Shown here: positions 7,817-16,117 of the stretch, piece by piece
Numbering within the stretch: the stretch's first letter is position 1
How the letters are laid out: every line of letters begins with the position of its first letter
NCBI RefSeq assembly: GCF_003029735.1
Contig: NZ_KZ686269.1
Location: 1,302,001-1,366,000 of the forward strand
From: Pedobacter yulinensis
GTDB lineage: Bacteria; Bacteroidota; Bacteroidia; Sphingobacteriales; Sphingobacteriaceae
DNA: 64,000 bases
Direction: 5' to 3'
The notes under the pieces: generated by a model
What the model was told of the DNA's origin: nothing
The model's database searches: none
Seen by the model: only the letters and a program-made list of their open reading frames with translations
Translations under genes and position numbers: made by a program

Positions 7817-9100
7817 TCAAACGTTTTTTAACAGGTTGATTCCTATACTACAATGTACACATTTTTTTTCGTCGCACCAGTTTTTTTTCAACTCCAGAAC
7901 GGCCTGCGAGAAGAAAGCATTGTCTATCTCCAGACCAGCCCCGCGGTAATGGCGCACAATGGCATTATTTTCGGGCTGAAGAAATTCAAGCAATTCAAGC
8001 CCGGCCTGTACGTAAATATCATTGTCTGTGTATCTGCCATAAACGAACAAAAACAGGGAAACTGTATTGATCAGTACATTTTCTATCGAATCTCTTCCCA
8101 GCTGGCTGCCTACCTGGCCGGCTGGTTTGCCAAAATGATAATGCGTTTTCCAGAACTCATGCATGTTGCTCCTGCCAAATACCGCAGCAATGTCTTCGGG
8201 CTTGCGTAACGCCAGGACAGCAGAAAACAGCGGTGCAGGCCGGTTGAGCAGGGCCGCAAACTGGGCAATGCGCAGCGAAGGAAAATTTTGCGGTCGCATG
8301 CGCATGAATTTCCACATAGATAAAGGCACTTTTTTCAGGCGGTATTTCTTCTGAAGGAATGAAAACTCATTGCGCAGTTTCAGCGGGTAGGTGTCTGTGC
8401 TGCGCAGGTGGTCGAGCATGCCTGCCACACCAAACAGCAGCGCTTCCATCTGAAAACGGTTGCCTCGGCAGCGGCCCAAAATGCGGTAAGGCATAAGCTG
8501 CGCTAGCAATTCGAAGGGCTGGGCGTTTATCTTGAAACCGAAATTCCTGGCTAAGAACCGATAAAAAGTCTCTTCCCAATCGCCGCGCAAGGCCGAAAGC
8601 ACCTGCAGCACTTCTGACGATTTTTTCTCCATCCGCGCAACCAGCTGCCGCGTCAGTGCCGCCCTGACAACCGTTTTGCTTACTGCTGCAATGTTGCCTG
8701 CACATGGAAAATAGGCAGCAGACAGCTGGAGCCGGTTGTAACTGCTGACCAGTTGAAGCGGGATGTGGCCTGCAAGGGGCAAGACCGGCAGCGGGCTTCC
8801 GTCAGGCCGGCTGATCTCGCGGTCATGCTCGTAGACCACATGAAGAATGACATTGTTATATGATTTGTCTTGCTGATGTCCGTGCAGCAGCCAGTCTGAA
8901 GTTTTAAGATGAATTTCCACATCACCTACCCATAACGTGGCTCCGATGCGTACACGGGCCAAATTGAAATCCGGACCTGAGTTGTGTTGGTATGTTCCCG
9001 GGCTGATCACCTGAACACGTGCGCCATCGCAAACAAGCGCTACCGGATCATAGCGTCTGAAACGCCAGACATAATGAAGAAATTCTTCGGAAAAATCCAT
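7817..9100 (-). CDS. DUF2851 family protein
   Basis: 427 residues, soluble, with no signal peptide. Characteristic DUF2851 blocks are present: EEFLHYVWRFRRYD at the N terminus, SGPDFNLARVRIG and WVGDVEIHLKTSDW around residues 40-70, and a C-terminal CDEKKCVHCSIG cluster that could bind a metal. The family is widespread in Bacteroidota and its function is not established. It precedes pspC (1-bp gap). A near-consensus -7 box TATCTTCG lies only 3 nt before the ATG, the arrangement seen at several genes in this window. Confidence 0.8.
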   Translation of the reverse strand: MDFSEEFLHYVWRFRRYDPVALVCDGARVQVISPGTYQHNSGPDFNLARVRIGATLWVGDVEIHLKTSDWLLHGHQQDKSYNNVILHVVYEHDREISRPDGSPLPVLPLAGHIPLQLVSSYNRLQLSAAYFPCAGNIAAVSKTVVRAALTRQLVARMEKKSSEVLQVLSALRGDWEETFYRFLARNFGFKINAQPFELLAQLMPYRILGRCRGNRFQMEALLFGVAGMLDHLRSTDTYPLKLRNEFSFLQKKYRLKKVPLSMWKFMRMRPQNFPSLRIAQFAALLNRPAPLFSAVLALRKPEDIAAVFGRSNMHEFWKTHYHFGKPAGQVGSQLGRDSIENVLINTVSLFLFVYGRYTDNDIYVQAGLELLEFLQPENNAIVRHYRGAGLEIDNAFFSQAVLELKKNWCDEKKCVHCSIGINLLKNV

Positions 9101-9147
9101 CCCCGAAGATAATTTTTATTACATAAGAAATAAAATTAATTTTTAGT

Positions 9148-9981
9148 TTATATCAGGTCGTGTTGGTGCAATATAACTTCCATCTCCTGCTGCACCTTTA
9201 GTGCCTCGGCCCGGGCCATCTCCGCAAAATCGGTCCCCTTGCCGGCGTAAATAATCTGGCGGGCAGAATTGACCAGCAGGCCGCATGTTTTGTTCAGTCC
9301 AAAACGACATACCTCGGCCAGACTGCCACCCTGTGCGCCAATGCCCGGTACCAGGAAGAAGCTATCAGGCGCCAGTGCACGCAAGCTTTCAAAGGCATCT
9401 GCCTTTGTTGCCCCGACAACATACATGATCTGCTCTGAATTGCCCCATTTTGAAGAGCGGGCAATGACTTCTTCGTATAACCTGTTTTTCCCGCCCACGT
9501 GCAAAGACTGGAAGTCTGTACTGCCTGCGTTGGAAGTCAGCGCGAGCAGGATAACCCATTTGTGCTCGTGGTTCAGAAAAGGCACGACAGAATCACTGCC
9601 CATGTAAGGGGCTACAGTGACGGCATCGAACCCCATGCCCGACCTTTCTTCGTTAAAAAAGGCGGCTGCATACATTTTTGATGTGTTGCCTATGTCGCCC
9701 CTTTTTGCATCTGCAATGGTAAAAAGGTCTTTGCTGAAGTAACTCCAGGTCTTCTGAAGGGAATTCCAGCCTTTTGTGCCATACATTTCATAAAAAGCCG
9801 TATTGGGTTTATAAGCTACGCAGAGGTCTTCGGTTGCATCGATGATTGCTTTATTAAATGAAAATATCGGATCTTCATCGTCGAGCAAGTGTTCTGGCAG
9901 GTTCTCAAGCACCGGATCCAGTCCGATACATAAAAAAGAGCGTTTCAGTTTGATTTGGTCGAAGAGTTGCGCCTTGGTCAT
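9148..9981 (-). CDS. pyrF: Orotidine 5'-phosphate decarboxylase
   Basis: 277 residues from the ATG at 9981 ([10 protein letters not shown]); an in-frame upstream Met at 10068 would add 29 residues that do not look like the family. It shows the longer type-2 PyrF pattern: [14 protein letters not shown] at the N terminus, the YKPNTAFYE strand and the catalytic [11 protein letters not shown] motif with the Asp-Lys pair. It performs the last step of UMP synthesis, the decarboxylation of OMP. It stands alone between DUF2851 and the divergent rho gene. Confidence 0.92.
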   Translation of the reverse strand: MTKAQLFDQIKLKRSFLCIGLDPVLENLPEHLLDDEDPIFSFNKAIIDATEDLCVAYKPNTAFYEMYGTKGWNSLQKTWSYFSKDLFTIADAKRGDIGNTSKMYAAAFFNEERSGMGFDAVTVAPYMGSDSVVPFLNHEHKWVILLALTSNAGSTDFQSLHVGGKNRLYEEVIARSSKWGNSEQIMYVVGATKADAFESLRALAPDSFFLVPGIGAQGGSLAEVCRFGLNKTCGLLVNSARQIIYAGKGTDFAEMARAEALKVQQEMEVILHQHDLI

Positions 9982-10247
9982 AAACGGTGTTTTGGCTGCA
10001 AATATGCTGATTTTGCAGGCGTGTTTTATATAAAATGCTTTGTACGCTAGGTTATTTTTTTCAAACAATTTTAATTTTCTCTTGTAGATTACTTAACAAA
10101 TCCATACAATTGCACCATAATTCTCAAAAGTTTGTCTGACCATCTCGGAAAAATCTAGCAATTTCAGCTTCCCAAAATAGCTTTAGCATTTTTTACCTTG
10201 TTCATCAGACAGAATAATTATTCAATTTTCTTGTAACACACAATTCA

Positions 10248-11879
10248 ATGTTTAGCAAAACAGACCTAAATGATAAACTCACACCCGAGTTACGTGAGCT
10301 TGCCAAGTCGTTTGGTATCGAAAATGCCGATAAACTTCGAAAAATCGACCTGGTAGAAGGCATCATGTACTTTCAGCAACAGGCGGCAGCAACGCCGCAA
10401 GCTGCCCCCGAACCAGAACCGGAGGTTGCCGTTGCCACTCCGAAAGTGAGGGCATCCAGGCCAGAAAAAGCAGAAACAGCCGAAAAACCATCGCGCAAGC
10501 GGGCCAGGATCAGCAAAGATGCCGCTCCTGCCAAGTCGCCTGCTGATAGCGTTACCCTTTTTGAACAACCGGAACGGGAGGCGCGCACGGAAAGCCCTGC
10601 GGCACCTGTAGAAACAGATCCATATAAAGCGGCAGAAGAAGCCGCTGCAGCTGAACAACAGCGCAACCGGCACCAGCAGAAAGACGAAAGCCGCAACCAC
10701 AATAAGAGCAACCAGAACCATCAGAATCAGGGAAAAAACGAGAACAGTTATTCCAACCTCGATTTCGACAATGTCATCACCAACGAGGGCGTGTTGGAGA
10801 TCATGCCCGATGGTTATGGCTTCCTGCGATCGGCAGATTACAACTACCTGACCTCTCCCGATGATATTTATGTTTCGCAGTCACAGATCAAGTTATTTGG
10901 CCTGAAGACCGGCGACACGGTAAAAGGAAGTATCCGCCCGCCGAAAGAAGGCGAAAAATATTTCCCACTGGTTCGAGTGGAGACCATTAACGGCCGCCTG
11001 CCGGCAGATGTACGTGACCGCGTTCCTTTCGACTACCTGACCCCCCTTTTCCCAACTGAAAGACTGAACCTGTTTACAGATTCCAGCAACTATTCTACAC
11101 GCATCATGGACCTGTTCACGCCAATTGGCAAAGGGCAGCGCGGTTTGATCGTTGCACAGCCGAAGACAGGAAAAACCAACCTCCTTAAAGAGGTTGCGAA
11201 CTCGATAGCTAAAAACCACCCCGAGGTATATCTGATTATCCTGCTCATTGACGAGCGGCCTGAAGAAGTAACCGATATGGCGCGCAGTGTGCGTGCTGAA
11301 GTGATCTCTTCTACTTTCGACGAACCGGCAGACCGCCATGTAAAGATTGCCAATATTGTGCTTGAGAAAGCCAAACGGCTTGTTGAAAGCGGCCATGACG
11401 TGGTGATCCTGCTCGATTCGATTACCAGGCTGGCCAGGGCTTACAACACCGTTGCACCTGCGTCGGGTAAAATTCTTTCGGGTGGTGTCGATGCAAATGC
11501 ATTACACAAACCAAAGAGATTTTTTGGTGCGGCACGTAACATTGAACGGGGTGGCTCACTGACCATTCTGGCTACCGCCCTGACCGATACGGGATCGAAA
11601 ATGGACGAAGTTATTTTCGAAGAATTCAAGGGTACAGGTAACATGGAGCTGCAGCTTGACCGCAAGCTCTCCAACAAACGGATCTTCCCGGCTATCGACA
11701 TTACCGCTTCGAGTACCCGCCGCGACGATCTGCTTCATGACCGCGACACGTTGCAGCGCGTCTGGATTCTGCGCAATCACCTTGCCGACATGAATGCCCA
11801 GGAGGCGATGGAGTTTGTCCAGGGGCAGATTAAAGGCACTAAAACCAACGAAGAGTTCCTGATTTCAATGAATTCATAA
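10248..11879 (+). CDS. rho: Transcription termination factor Rho
   Basis: 543 residues, longer than the roughly 420 of the E. coli protein. Order: Rho_N helical domain (1-45); an acidic, Ala/Glu/Pro-rich insert (about 46-140); an Asn/His/Gln-rich low-complexity stretch (about 140-170); the primary RNA-binding cold-shock fold ([14 protein letters not shown]); then the RecA-like motor with Walker A AQPKTGKT, Walker [11 protein letters not shown] and the C-terminal motif [19 protein letters not shown]. The hexamer unwinds RNA to end transcription. A terminator follows the stop codon. The insert is discussed in the findings. Confidence 0.96.
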   Translation: MFSKTDLNDKLTPELRELAKSFGIENADKLRKIDLVEGIMYFQQQAAATPQAAPEPEPEVAVATPKVRASRPEKAETAEKPSRKRARISKDAAPAKSPADSVTLFEQPEREARTESPAAPVETDPYKAAEEAAAAEQQRNRHQQKDESRNHNKSNQNHQNQGKNENSYSNLDFDNVITNEGVLEIMPDGYGFLRSADYNYLTSPDDIYVSQSQIKLFGLKTGDTVKGSIRPPKEGEKYFPLVRVETINGRLPADVRDRVPFDYLTPLFPTERLNLFTDSSNYSTRIMDLFTPIGKGQRGLIVAQPKTGKTNLLKEVANSIAKNHPEVYLIILLIDERPEEVTDMARSVRAEVISSTFDEPADRHVKIANIVLEKAKRLVESGHDVVILLDSITRLARAYNTVAPASGKILSGGVDANALHKPKRFFGAARNIERGGSLTILATALTDTGSKMDEVIFEEFKGTGNMELQLDRKLSNKRIFPAIDITASSTRRDDLLHDRDTLQRVWILRNHLADMNAQEAMEFVQGQIKGTKTNEEFLISMNS

Positions 11880-11902
11880 GCCAGCCACGGCAAACCGACA
11901 TT

Positions 11903-11932
11903 AAAAGCCGGCAGTATTTGCCGGCTTTTTTT
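11903..11932 (+). terminator. Intrinsic terminator after rho
   Basis: Stem AAGCCGGCA with TGCCGGCTT around a GTATT loop, followed by a T run, 25 bp after the rho stop. The T run abuts the promoter-like TAATTTCG box of pssA. Confidence 0.85.
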
Positions 11933-11943
11933 AATTTCGAGGC

Positions 11944-12630
11944 ATGAAAAAACATATTCCCAACGCCCTGACCTGTGCCAATCTGGCGGCCGGATGCGTT
12001 GGCATCGTCCTGGCTTTTCGCGGCGAATTGCAAGCCAGCGCATATTGCGTGCTTATTTCTGGAATTTTCGATTTTTTTGATGGTTTCGCTGCACGGTTGC
12101 TTCGTGTGAAATCAGCCATCGGCAAGGAACTCGACTCGCTCGCTGATATGGTAAGTTTCGGATTCCTGCCGGGGGTTGTTATGTTTAAGTTGCTCGGCAC
12201 GTCTGATTTCACATCACCGCTGTTGCCTTACTTTGGCTTTTTGATTACCATATTTTCAGCATTGCGGCTTGCGAAATTTAATATCGACGAACGACAAACT
12301 GAAGACTTTATAGGCCTGAATACCCCGATGAACACCTTGTTTATCGTTTCCCTGCCCTTTATCGCGGCCGACTACCCCCACCTGATCGGTTCGACCCTGC
12401 TCCTGCTGTCTATTGCGGTTGTGTGCAGCCTGCTGCTTGTTAGCGAACTCCGCATTTTTTCATTAAAAATGGGCTCGGTCTCCTGGAAAGACAACAAGTT
12501 CAAATACATCTTCCTGCTATTGTCAGCAGTTCTTTTGGCGGTGCTGCAGTTTGCAGCGGTACCGTTTGTACTTGTGTTGTACCTGGCATTTTCCCTCCTG
12601 CACTTCCGGAAAAAAAAGAGACTGGCATAA
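11944..12630 (+). CDS. pssA: CDP-diacylglycerol-serine O-phosphatidyltransferase
   Basis: 228 residues with several membrane helices. The CDP-alcohol phosphatidyltransferase signature D-G-x2-A-R-x8-G-x3-D-x3-D is complete (DGFAARLLRVKSAIGKELDSLAD). It makes phosphatidylserine, precursor of phosphatidylethanolamine, from CDP-diacylglycerol and serine at the inner membrane. The ATG comes 4 nt after TAATTTCG (one mismatch to TAnnTTTG), directly behind the rho terminator, suggesting a separate and possibly leaderless transcript. The HPt gene downstream is convergent. Confidence 0.9.
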   Translation: MKKHIPNALTCANLAAGCVGIVLAFRGELQASAYCVLISGIFDFFDGFAARLLRVKSAIGKELDSLADMVSFGFLPGVVMFKLLGTSDFTSPLLPYFGFLITIFSALRLAKFNIDERQTEDFIGLNTPMNTLFIVSLPFIAADYPHLIGSTLLLLSIAVVCSLLLVSELRIFSLKMGSVSWKDNKFKYIFLLLSAVLLAVLQFAAVPFVLVLYLAFSLLHFRKKKRLA

Positions 12631-12651
12631 AAAAACCGGCAGCGCCGGTGA
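12629..12651 (-). terminator. Intrinsic terminator after the HPt gene
   Basis: ACCGGC-GCT-GCCGGT stem followed by six T on the minus strand, 15 bp beyond the HPt stop. It overlaps the last codon of pssA on the other strand. Confidence 0.75.
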
Positions 12652-12667
12652 GATTTCGAAATCAGCC

Positions 12668-13051
12668 TTAAGAGCCAACCCTTTGTTCAAGCGCCCTTCG
12701 GGCTACGGCAAGCTGCTGGTACAGGACTTCGAGCATGGATTTAATCTCGTCAAGCGCGTGGGGCATCTTGTCCAGGTCCTCTCCATTCTTTGCATTGTTC
12801 TCCATCATTTGCATGTGGTTCTTGGCGTCATCACGGCCAACATAAATAAACGTTGGTTTGACCCGGTGCGCGTGCATAGACACTTTTGCCCAATCGTTTT
12901 CCTTCACGGCCTGTTCCAGTTCGGCAATGTAAACCGGAGTCTGAGACTTGAACAGGTCAATCATTTCAATCATGAACTCCGGGCTATCGCCGGCCATGTC
13001 GCTCAGGTAAGAAAGATCTACCGGCTGGGAATTTTTACTGGCATCTATCAT
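12668..13051 (-). CDS. Histidine phosphotransfer (HPt) domain protein
   Basis: 127 residues, all helical. The HPt motif AHRVKP places the phospho-accepting residue at His62 with Lys65 behind it, inside KVSMHAHRVKPTFIYVG. A stand-alone HPt relays phosphate between a hybrid kinase receiver and a response regulator. The only hybrid kinase in this window (37509-40046) carries its own HPt, so the partner is probably elsewhere. The gene has a -7 box 5 bp upstream of its ATG and its own terminator, so it may be monocistronic although folK lies just upstream on the same strand. Confidence 0.85.
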   Translation of the reverse strand: MIDASKNSQPVDLSYLSDMAGDSPEFMIEMIDLFKSQTPVYIAELEQAVKENDWAKVSMHAHRVKPTFIYVGRDDAKNHMQMMENNAKNGEDLDKMPHALDEIKSMLEVLYQQLAVARRALEQRVGS

Positions 13052-13056
13052 AGAGA

Positions 13057-13064
13057 CAAATCTA
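13057..13064 (-). promoter_or_regulatory. -7 box of the HPt gene
   Basis: TAGATTTG on the minus strand, an exact TAnnTTTG match whose 3' end is 5 bp from the ATG. A TTG lies 22 bp further upstream, slightly wider than usual. Confidence 0.4.
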
Positions 13065-13069
13065 TAGAA

Positions 13070-13564
13070 TTAAATCTTTGTAACCGCAAGCGGGTCATCT
13101 ATTTTTGCCAACATCTCTGTGACCGTAAAACCTGAAACCGGATGCCGTAGCTCCGGAGCGATTTCGGCCAGGGGTGCCAGGACGAATTTGCGGTTCTGAA
13201 GTTCTGGGTGAGGAATATGCAGTTTGCCCTCGATGGCCACAACCTCGTCATCATAGAAAATGATGTCAATATCAATGACGCGTTCGCCCCACTTTTCATG
13301 GCGCACCCGCCCCAGTTCCTGTTCAATAGACAGCACCTGCCCGAGCAACTGCAACGGCCCGAGCCTCGTTTGCAATGCTACCGCCAGGTTCAGGAAAGCC
13401 GGCTGATCGGTTTTCCCCCAAGCTGCCGTCTCGTAAGTAGATGATGTTGCGCTTACCACACCCGCCCGCTCCGCGATCATCGCAATGGCATTATGCAGGT
13501 GTTGCGGGCGGTCGCCCAGGTTACTTCCCAGTAACAAATACGCATTCTTGACGTCTGACAGCAT
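13070..13564 (-). CDS. folK: 2-amino-4-hydroxy-6-hydroxymethyldihydropteridine diphosphokinase
   Basis: 164 residues, full length for HPPK. The LLGSNLGDRPQHL start, the RHEKWGERVIDIDIIFYDD core with the magnesium-binding Asp pair and the PHPELQNRKFVLAPLAEIAP segment are all present. It transfers pyrophosphate from ATP to the pterin in folate synthesis. It diverges from sppA with a 53-bp gap, an arrangement often seen in Sphingobacteriales. Confidence 0.93.
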   Translation of the reverse strand: MLSDVKNAYLLLGSNLGDRPQHLHNAIAMIAERAGVVSATSSTYETAAWGKTDQPAFLNLAVALQTRLGPLQLLGQVLSIEQELGRVRHEKWGERVIDIDIIFYDDEVVAIEGKLHIPHPELQNRKFVLAPLAEIAPELRHPVSGFTVTEMLAKIDDPLAVTKI

Positions 13565-13617
13565 GTAGGTCTCTGATCTATTTTTATACCTTTACAAAAT
13601 AAATATTTAACTACCAC

Positions 13618-15384
13618 ATGAGAGCATTTTTTCGGACGCTTTTTGCAACAATACTGGGTTTCTTTATATCGATATTCCTCTTGTTTCTCGTTTTTTTCGT
13701 TATTATCGGAGTGATCATCAGTGCAGCAGACGATGAAAAGAGCGTCGAAGTCTCAAAAAACTCTGTGCTCTTTTTGAACCTTGACCAGGAGATCGGTGAA
13801 CGCACCACCAAAAATCCACTGGCAAATGTTCCCGGCCTGGGTGGCGAAGGCTCAAAGAAACTCGGTTTTGCAGATGTGATCCGTGCGCTTAAAAAAGCGA
13901 AGACAGATGACAACATTCGCTGTGTTTACGTAAATGTAAGCGCGCCCAATGCCGGACTTGCCACCATGCGCGAGGTCAGGAATGCAATTCTCGATTTCCG
14001 CAGCAGTAAAAAACAGGTCATCGCCTATAGCGAGATCTATACACAAGGCGCGTATTACCTGGCCTCCGCTGCCGATAAGGTTTACCTCCATCCCGAGGGT
14101 ACCCTTGAGCTGAAAGGCTTCAGTTCAGAACTTACTTTTTTCAAAGGAGCACTGGAAAAGCTTGGCATTGAAGCCCAGGTTATCCGGGTAGGGAATTACA
14201 AAAGCGCTGTAGAACCGTTCTTATACGACAAAATGAGCGACTACAACCGCAAGCAGGTCACAGCCTATGTTAACGGGCTTTACCAGACCTTTCTAGGCGA
14301 TATTGCCACGGCAAGAAAATTGCAAAAAGACAGCCTGGCACAGATAGCCAACGAATTGCTGGTTCAGACACCTGCCGATGCCCTGCGCTTCAAAGTTGTA
14401 GATGCGCTCCGGTACAAAGACGAAGTGCTGAACGAGCTCAAGAAGCTCAGCGGAACCGCCGCCGACGAAACGATCAGTTCAGTAACCATTAACGATTATG
14501 CCCAGAATGCTGCCGAAAAAGCGGAGACCACAGACCGCGTCGCGGTCATCTATGCCAATGGCGATATCACCGGTGGCGAGGGCGATGACGAAACGATAGG
14601 CTCTGAACGCATTTCGCGAGCCATCAGGAAAGCAAGACAGGATAAAAAAGTTAAAGCGGTTGTCATCCGGGTAAACTCGCCCGGCGGCAGTGCGCTCGCC
14701 TCTGATGTGATTTGGCGCGAGGTGGTGCTGACCAGGAAAAGCAAACCGGTCATCGCTTCATTCGGTGATGTTGCCGCATCAGGTGGTTATTACATCGGCT
14801 GCGCGGCCGACAGCATCATCGTTCAGCCGAACACCATTACAGGCTCAATAGGCGTTTTCGGCATCATCCCCAACTTTCAGCGGCTGATGAATGAAAAACT
14901 CGGTGTTACTTTCGACGGCGTAAAGACAGGCAAATATGCTGACATCATGAGTACCAACCGCCCCATGACCCCGGCAGAACGCGCCATCATTCAGGCTGAG
15001 CTAAACCGGATTTATAAAGGCTTCGTTAAACGGGTTGCCGATGGCCGCAAAAAAACGACGGCTTATATTGATAGCATAGGCGGCGGACACGTTTGGGTGG
15101 GTACAGATGCCGTACGCATCGGACTTGCTGACCGTCTCGGCTCATTTCAGGATGCCATTGCTGCCGCGGGTAAGAAAGCAGGCCTTAAAAGCTACCGGGT
15201 GGTCGAATATCCTGAGATCATCAGTCCGCTGCAATCACTCCTTGACAACAGTACAGACAAGATCCGCACGGCCTGGATTAAAGAAGAACTGGGTGCACAG
15301 TACCCCGTATATCAACAGATTAGATCAATCACGAGCCGGTCGGGTATTCTGGCAAAAATGCCTTTCGAAGTAATGCTAAAATAA
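13618..15384 (+). CDS. sppA: Signal peptide peptidase SppA, 67K type
   Basis: 588 residues, the size of the tandem-domain SppA. One N-terminal membrane helix (about 5-35) is followed by two ClpP-like halves. The Lys of the Ser/Lys dyad is in GNYKSAVEPF of the first half; the Ser is in GDVAASGGYYIGCAAD of the second, with ITGSIGVFG behind it. It degrades remnant signal peptides in the inner membrane, with the active site facing the periplasm. No terminator is visible before the convergent lipoprotein gene. Confidence 0.93.
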   Translation: MRAFFRTLFATILGFFISIFLLFLVFFVIIGVIISAADDEKSVEVSKNSVLFLNLDQEIGERTTKNPLANVPGLGGEGSKKLGFADVIRALKKAKTDDNIRCVYVNVSAPNAGLATMREVRNAILDFRSSKKQVIAYSEIYTQGAYYLASAADKVYLHPEGTLELKGFSSELTFFKGALEKLGIEAQVIRVGNYKSAVEPFLYDKMSDYNRKQVTAYVNGLYQTFLGDIATARKLQKDSLAQIANELLVQTPADALRFKVVDALRYKDEVLNELKKLSGTAADETISSVTINDYAQNAAEKAETTDRVAVIYANGDITGGEGDDETIGSERISRAIRKARQDKKVKAVVIRVNSPGGSALASDVIWREVVLTRKSKPVIASFGDVAASGGYYIGCAADSIIVQPNTITGSIGVFGIIPNFQRLMNEKLGVTFDGVKTGKYADIMSTNRPMTPAERAIIQAELNRIYKGFVKRVADGRKKTTAYIDSIGGGHVWVGTDAVRIGLADRLGSFQDAIAAAGKKAGLKSYRVVEYPEIISPLQSLLDNSTDKIRTAWIKEELGAQYPVYQQIRSITSRSGILAKMPFEVMLK

Positions 15385-15399
15385 GCAAACGGCAAGCGG

Positions 15400-16038
15400 C
15401 TACCTGACCGGTTTCCATCCGGGTTTCAGCGTAAGATAACCATGCTGCATGGGCGTACTCCTGCGGTGCACAGTCAGCGCGAAGACCCGGCGTTTGCATA
15501 CATCGAAAGCAATCCCTTGCTGCACGTCGTCGTAAACGACCAATGTATCGCCTCGGCGCATGTTTACCAGCCGCTGCACCTCGCGAACGGCAGGATATTG
15601 TTTCTTCATCTCTTCATAGGGAGAGCCAACGCCGATGCCCAGATCTGTCCGGTATTCTGGTGAAGTGACCCGGATCTGCCTGACCTCTTTCTTCACCATG
15701 CCACTGTCTGCATAAGCGGAAAACAGGTTAAGTTCATCGTCGTTCACCTGGCTGGTTGAGTCGGGATGATACCAGACTGACCAGGCCCTGCCCATGGCTG
15801 CGTCGCCTGCATCGGGCTTGCCCAACTTCTGGAAAATTTCCTGCATGTCGGTGCCGATGTCGAGCATGCCGACCGCAGCACCCGGTACGACGAGTTTTTG
15901 TTCGGGAATGTCGGCGACAGATACAGAATCCTTGCGGGAGGCCGCTGCGTCCAGCTGCTCGGCCTGTTTCTGCTTCGGCCTGGTGCAGGCCGTGCCCAGC
16001 ACGAGGCCGAGCAGGCTCAGAAAAACATACTTTTTCAT
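15400..16038 (-). CDS. Predicted lipoprotein of unknown function
   Basis: 212 residues from MKKYVFLSLLG; an alternative ATG lies two codons upstream. The lipobox LGTAC puts the lipidated Cys at position 18. The mature part contains a repeated motif shape: VGMLDIGTDMQEIFQKLGKPD and IGVGSPYEEMKKQYP, both resembling the small SmpA/BamE-like fold in which a helix follows a 'G.s..ev...lG.P' turn. I do not recognise the family more precisely. It diverges from the PolX gene with an 80-bp gap. Confidence 0.65.
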   Translation of the reverse strand: MKKYVFLSLLGLVLGTACTRPKQKQAEQLDAAASRKDSVSVADIPEQKLVVPGAAVGMLDIGTDMQEIFQKLGKPDAGDAAMGRAWSVWYHPDSTSQVNDDELNLFSAYADSGMVKKEVRQIRVTSPEYRTDLGIGVGSPYEEMKKQYPAVREVQRLVNMRRGDTLVVYDDVQQGIAFDVCKRRVFALTVHRRSTPMQHGYLTLKPGWKPVR

Positions 16039-16082
16039 GAACATTGAACAGCCGGGTCGGCCAATCTGTTTTATCAACACCG

Positions 16083-16113
16083 TTGGCTGCGCAGCCGCTT
16101 TTTTCTATTTTAG
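16083..16113 (+). promoter_or_regulatory. Promoter-like element abutting the PolX start
   Basis: TTG (16083-16085), a 20-bp spacer and TATTTTAG (16106-16113), one mismatch to TAnnTTTG, ending 4 nt before the ATG at 16118. Initiation at normal distance would give an mRNA with no leader. Confidence 0.4.
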
Positions 16114-16117
16114 CCGT

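Noticed and set aside
10290..11396. Minus-strand ORFs of 112-167 codons opposite rho
   Set aside because: Antisense shadows of the rho coding sequence, with Cys/Phe/Arg-rich composition and no motif.
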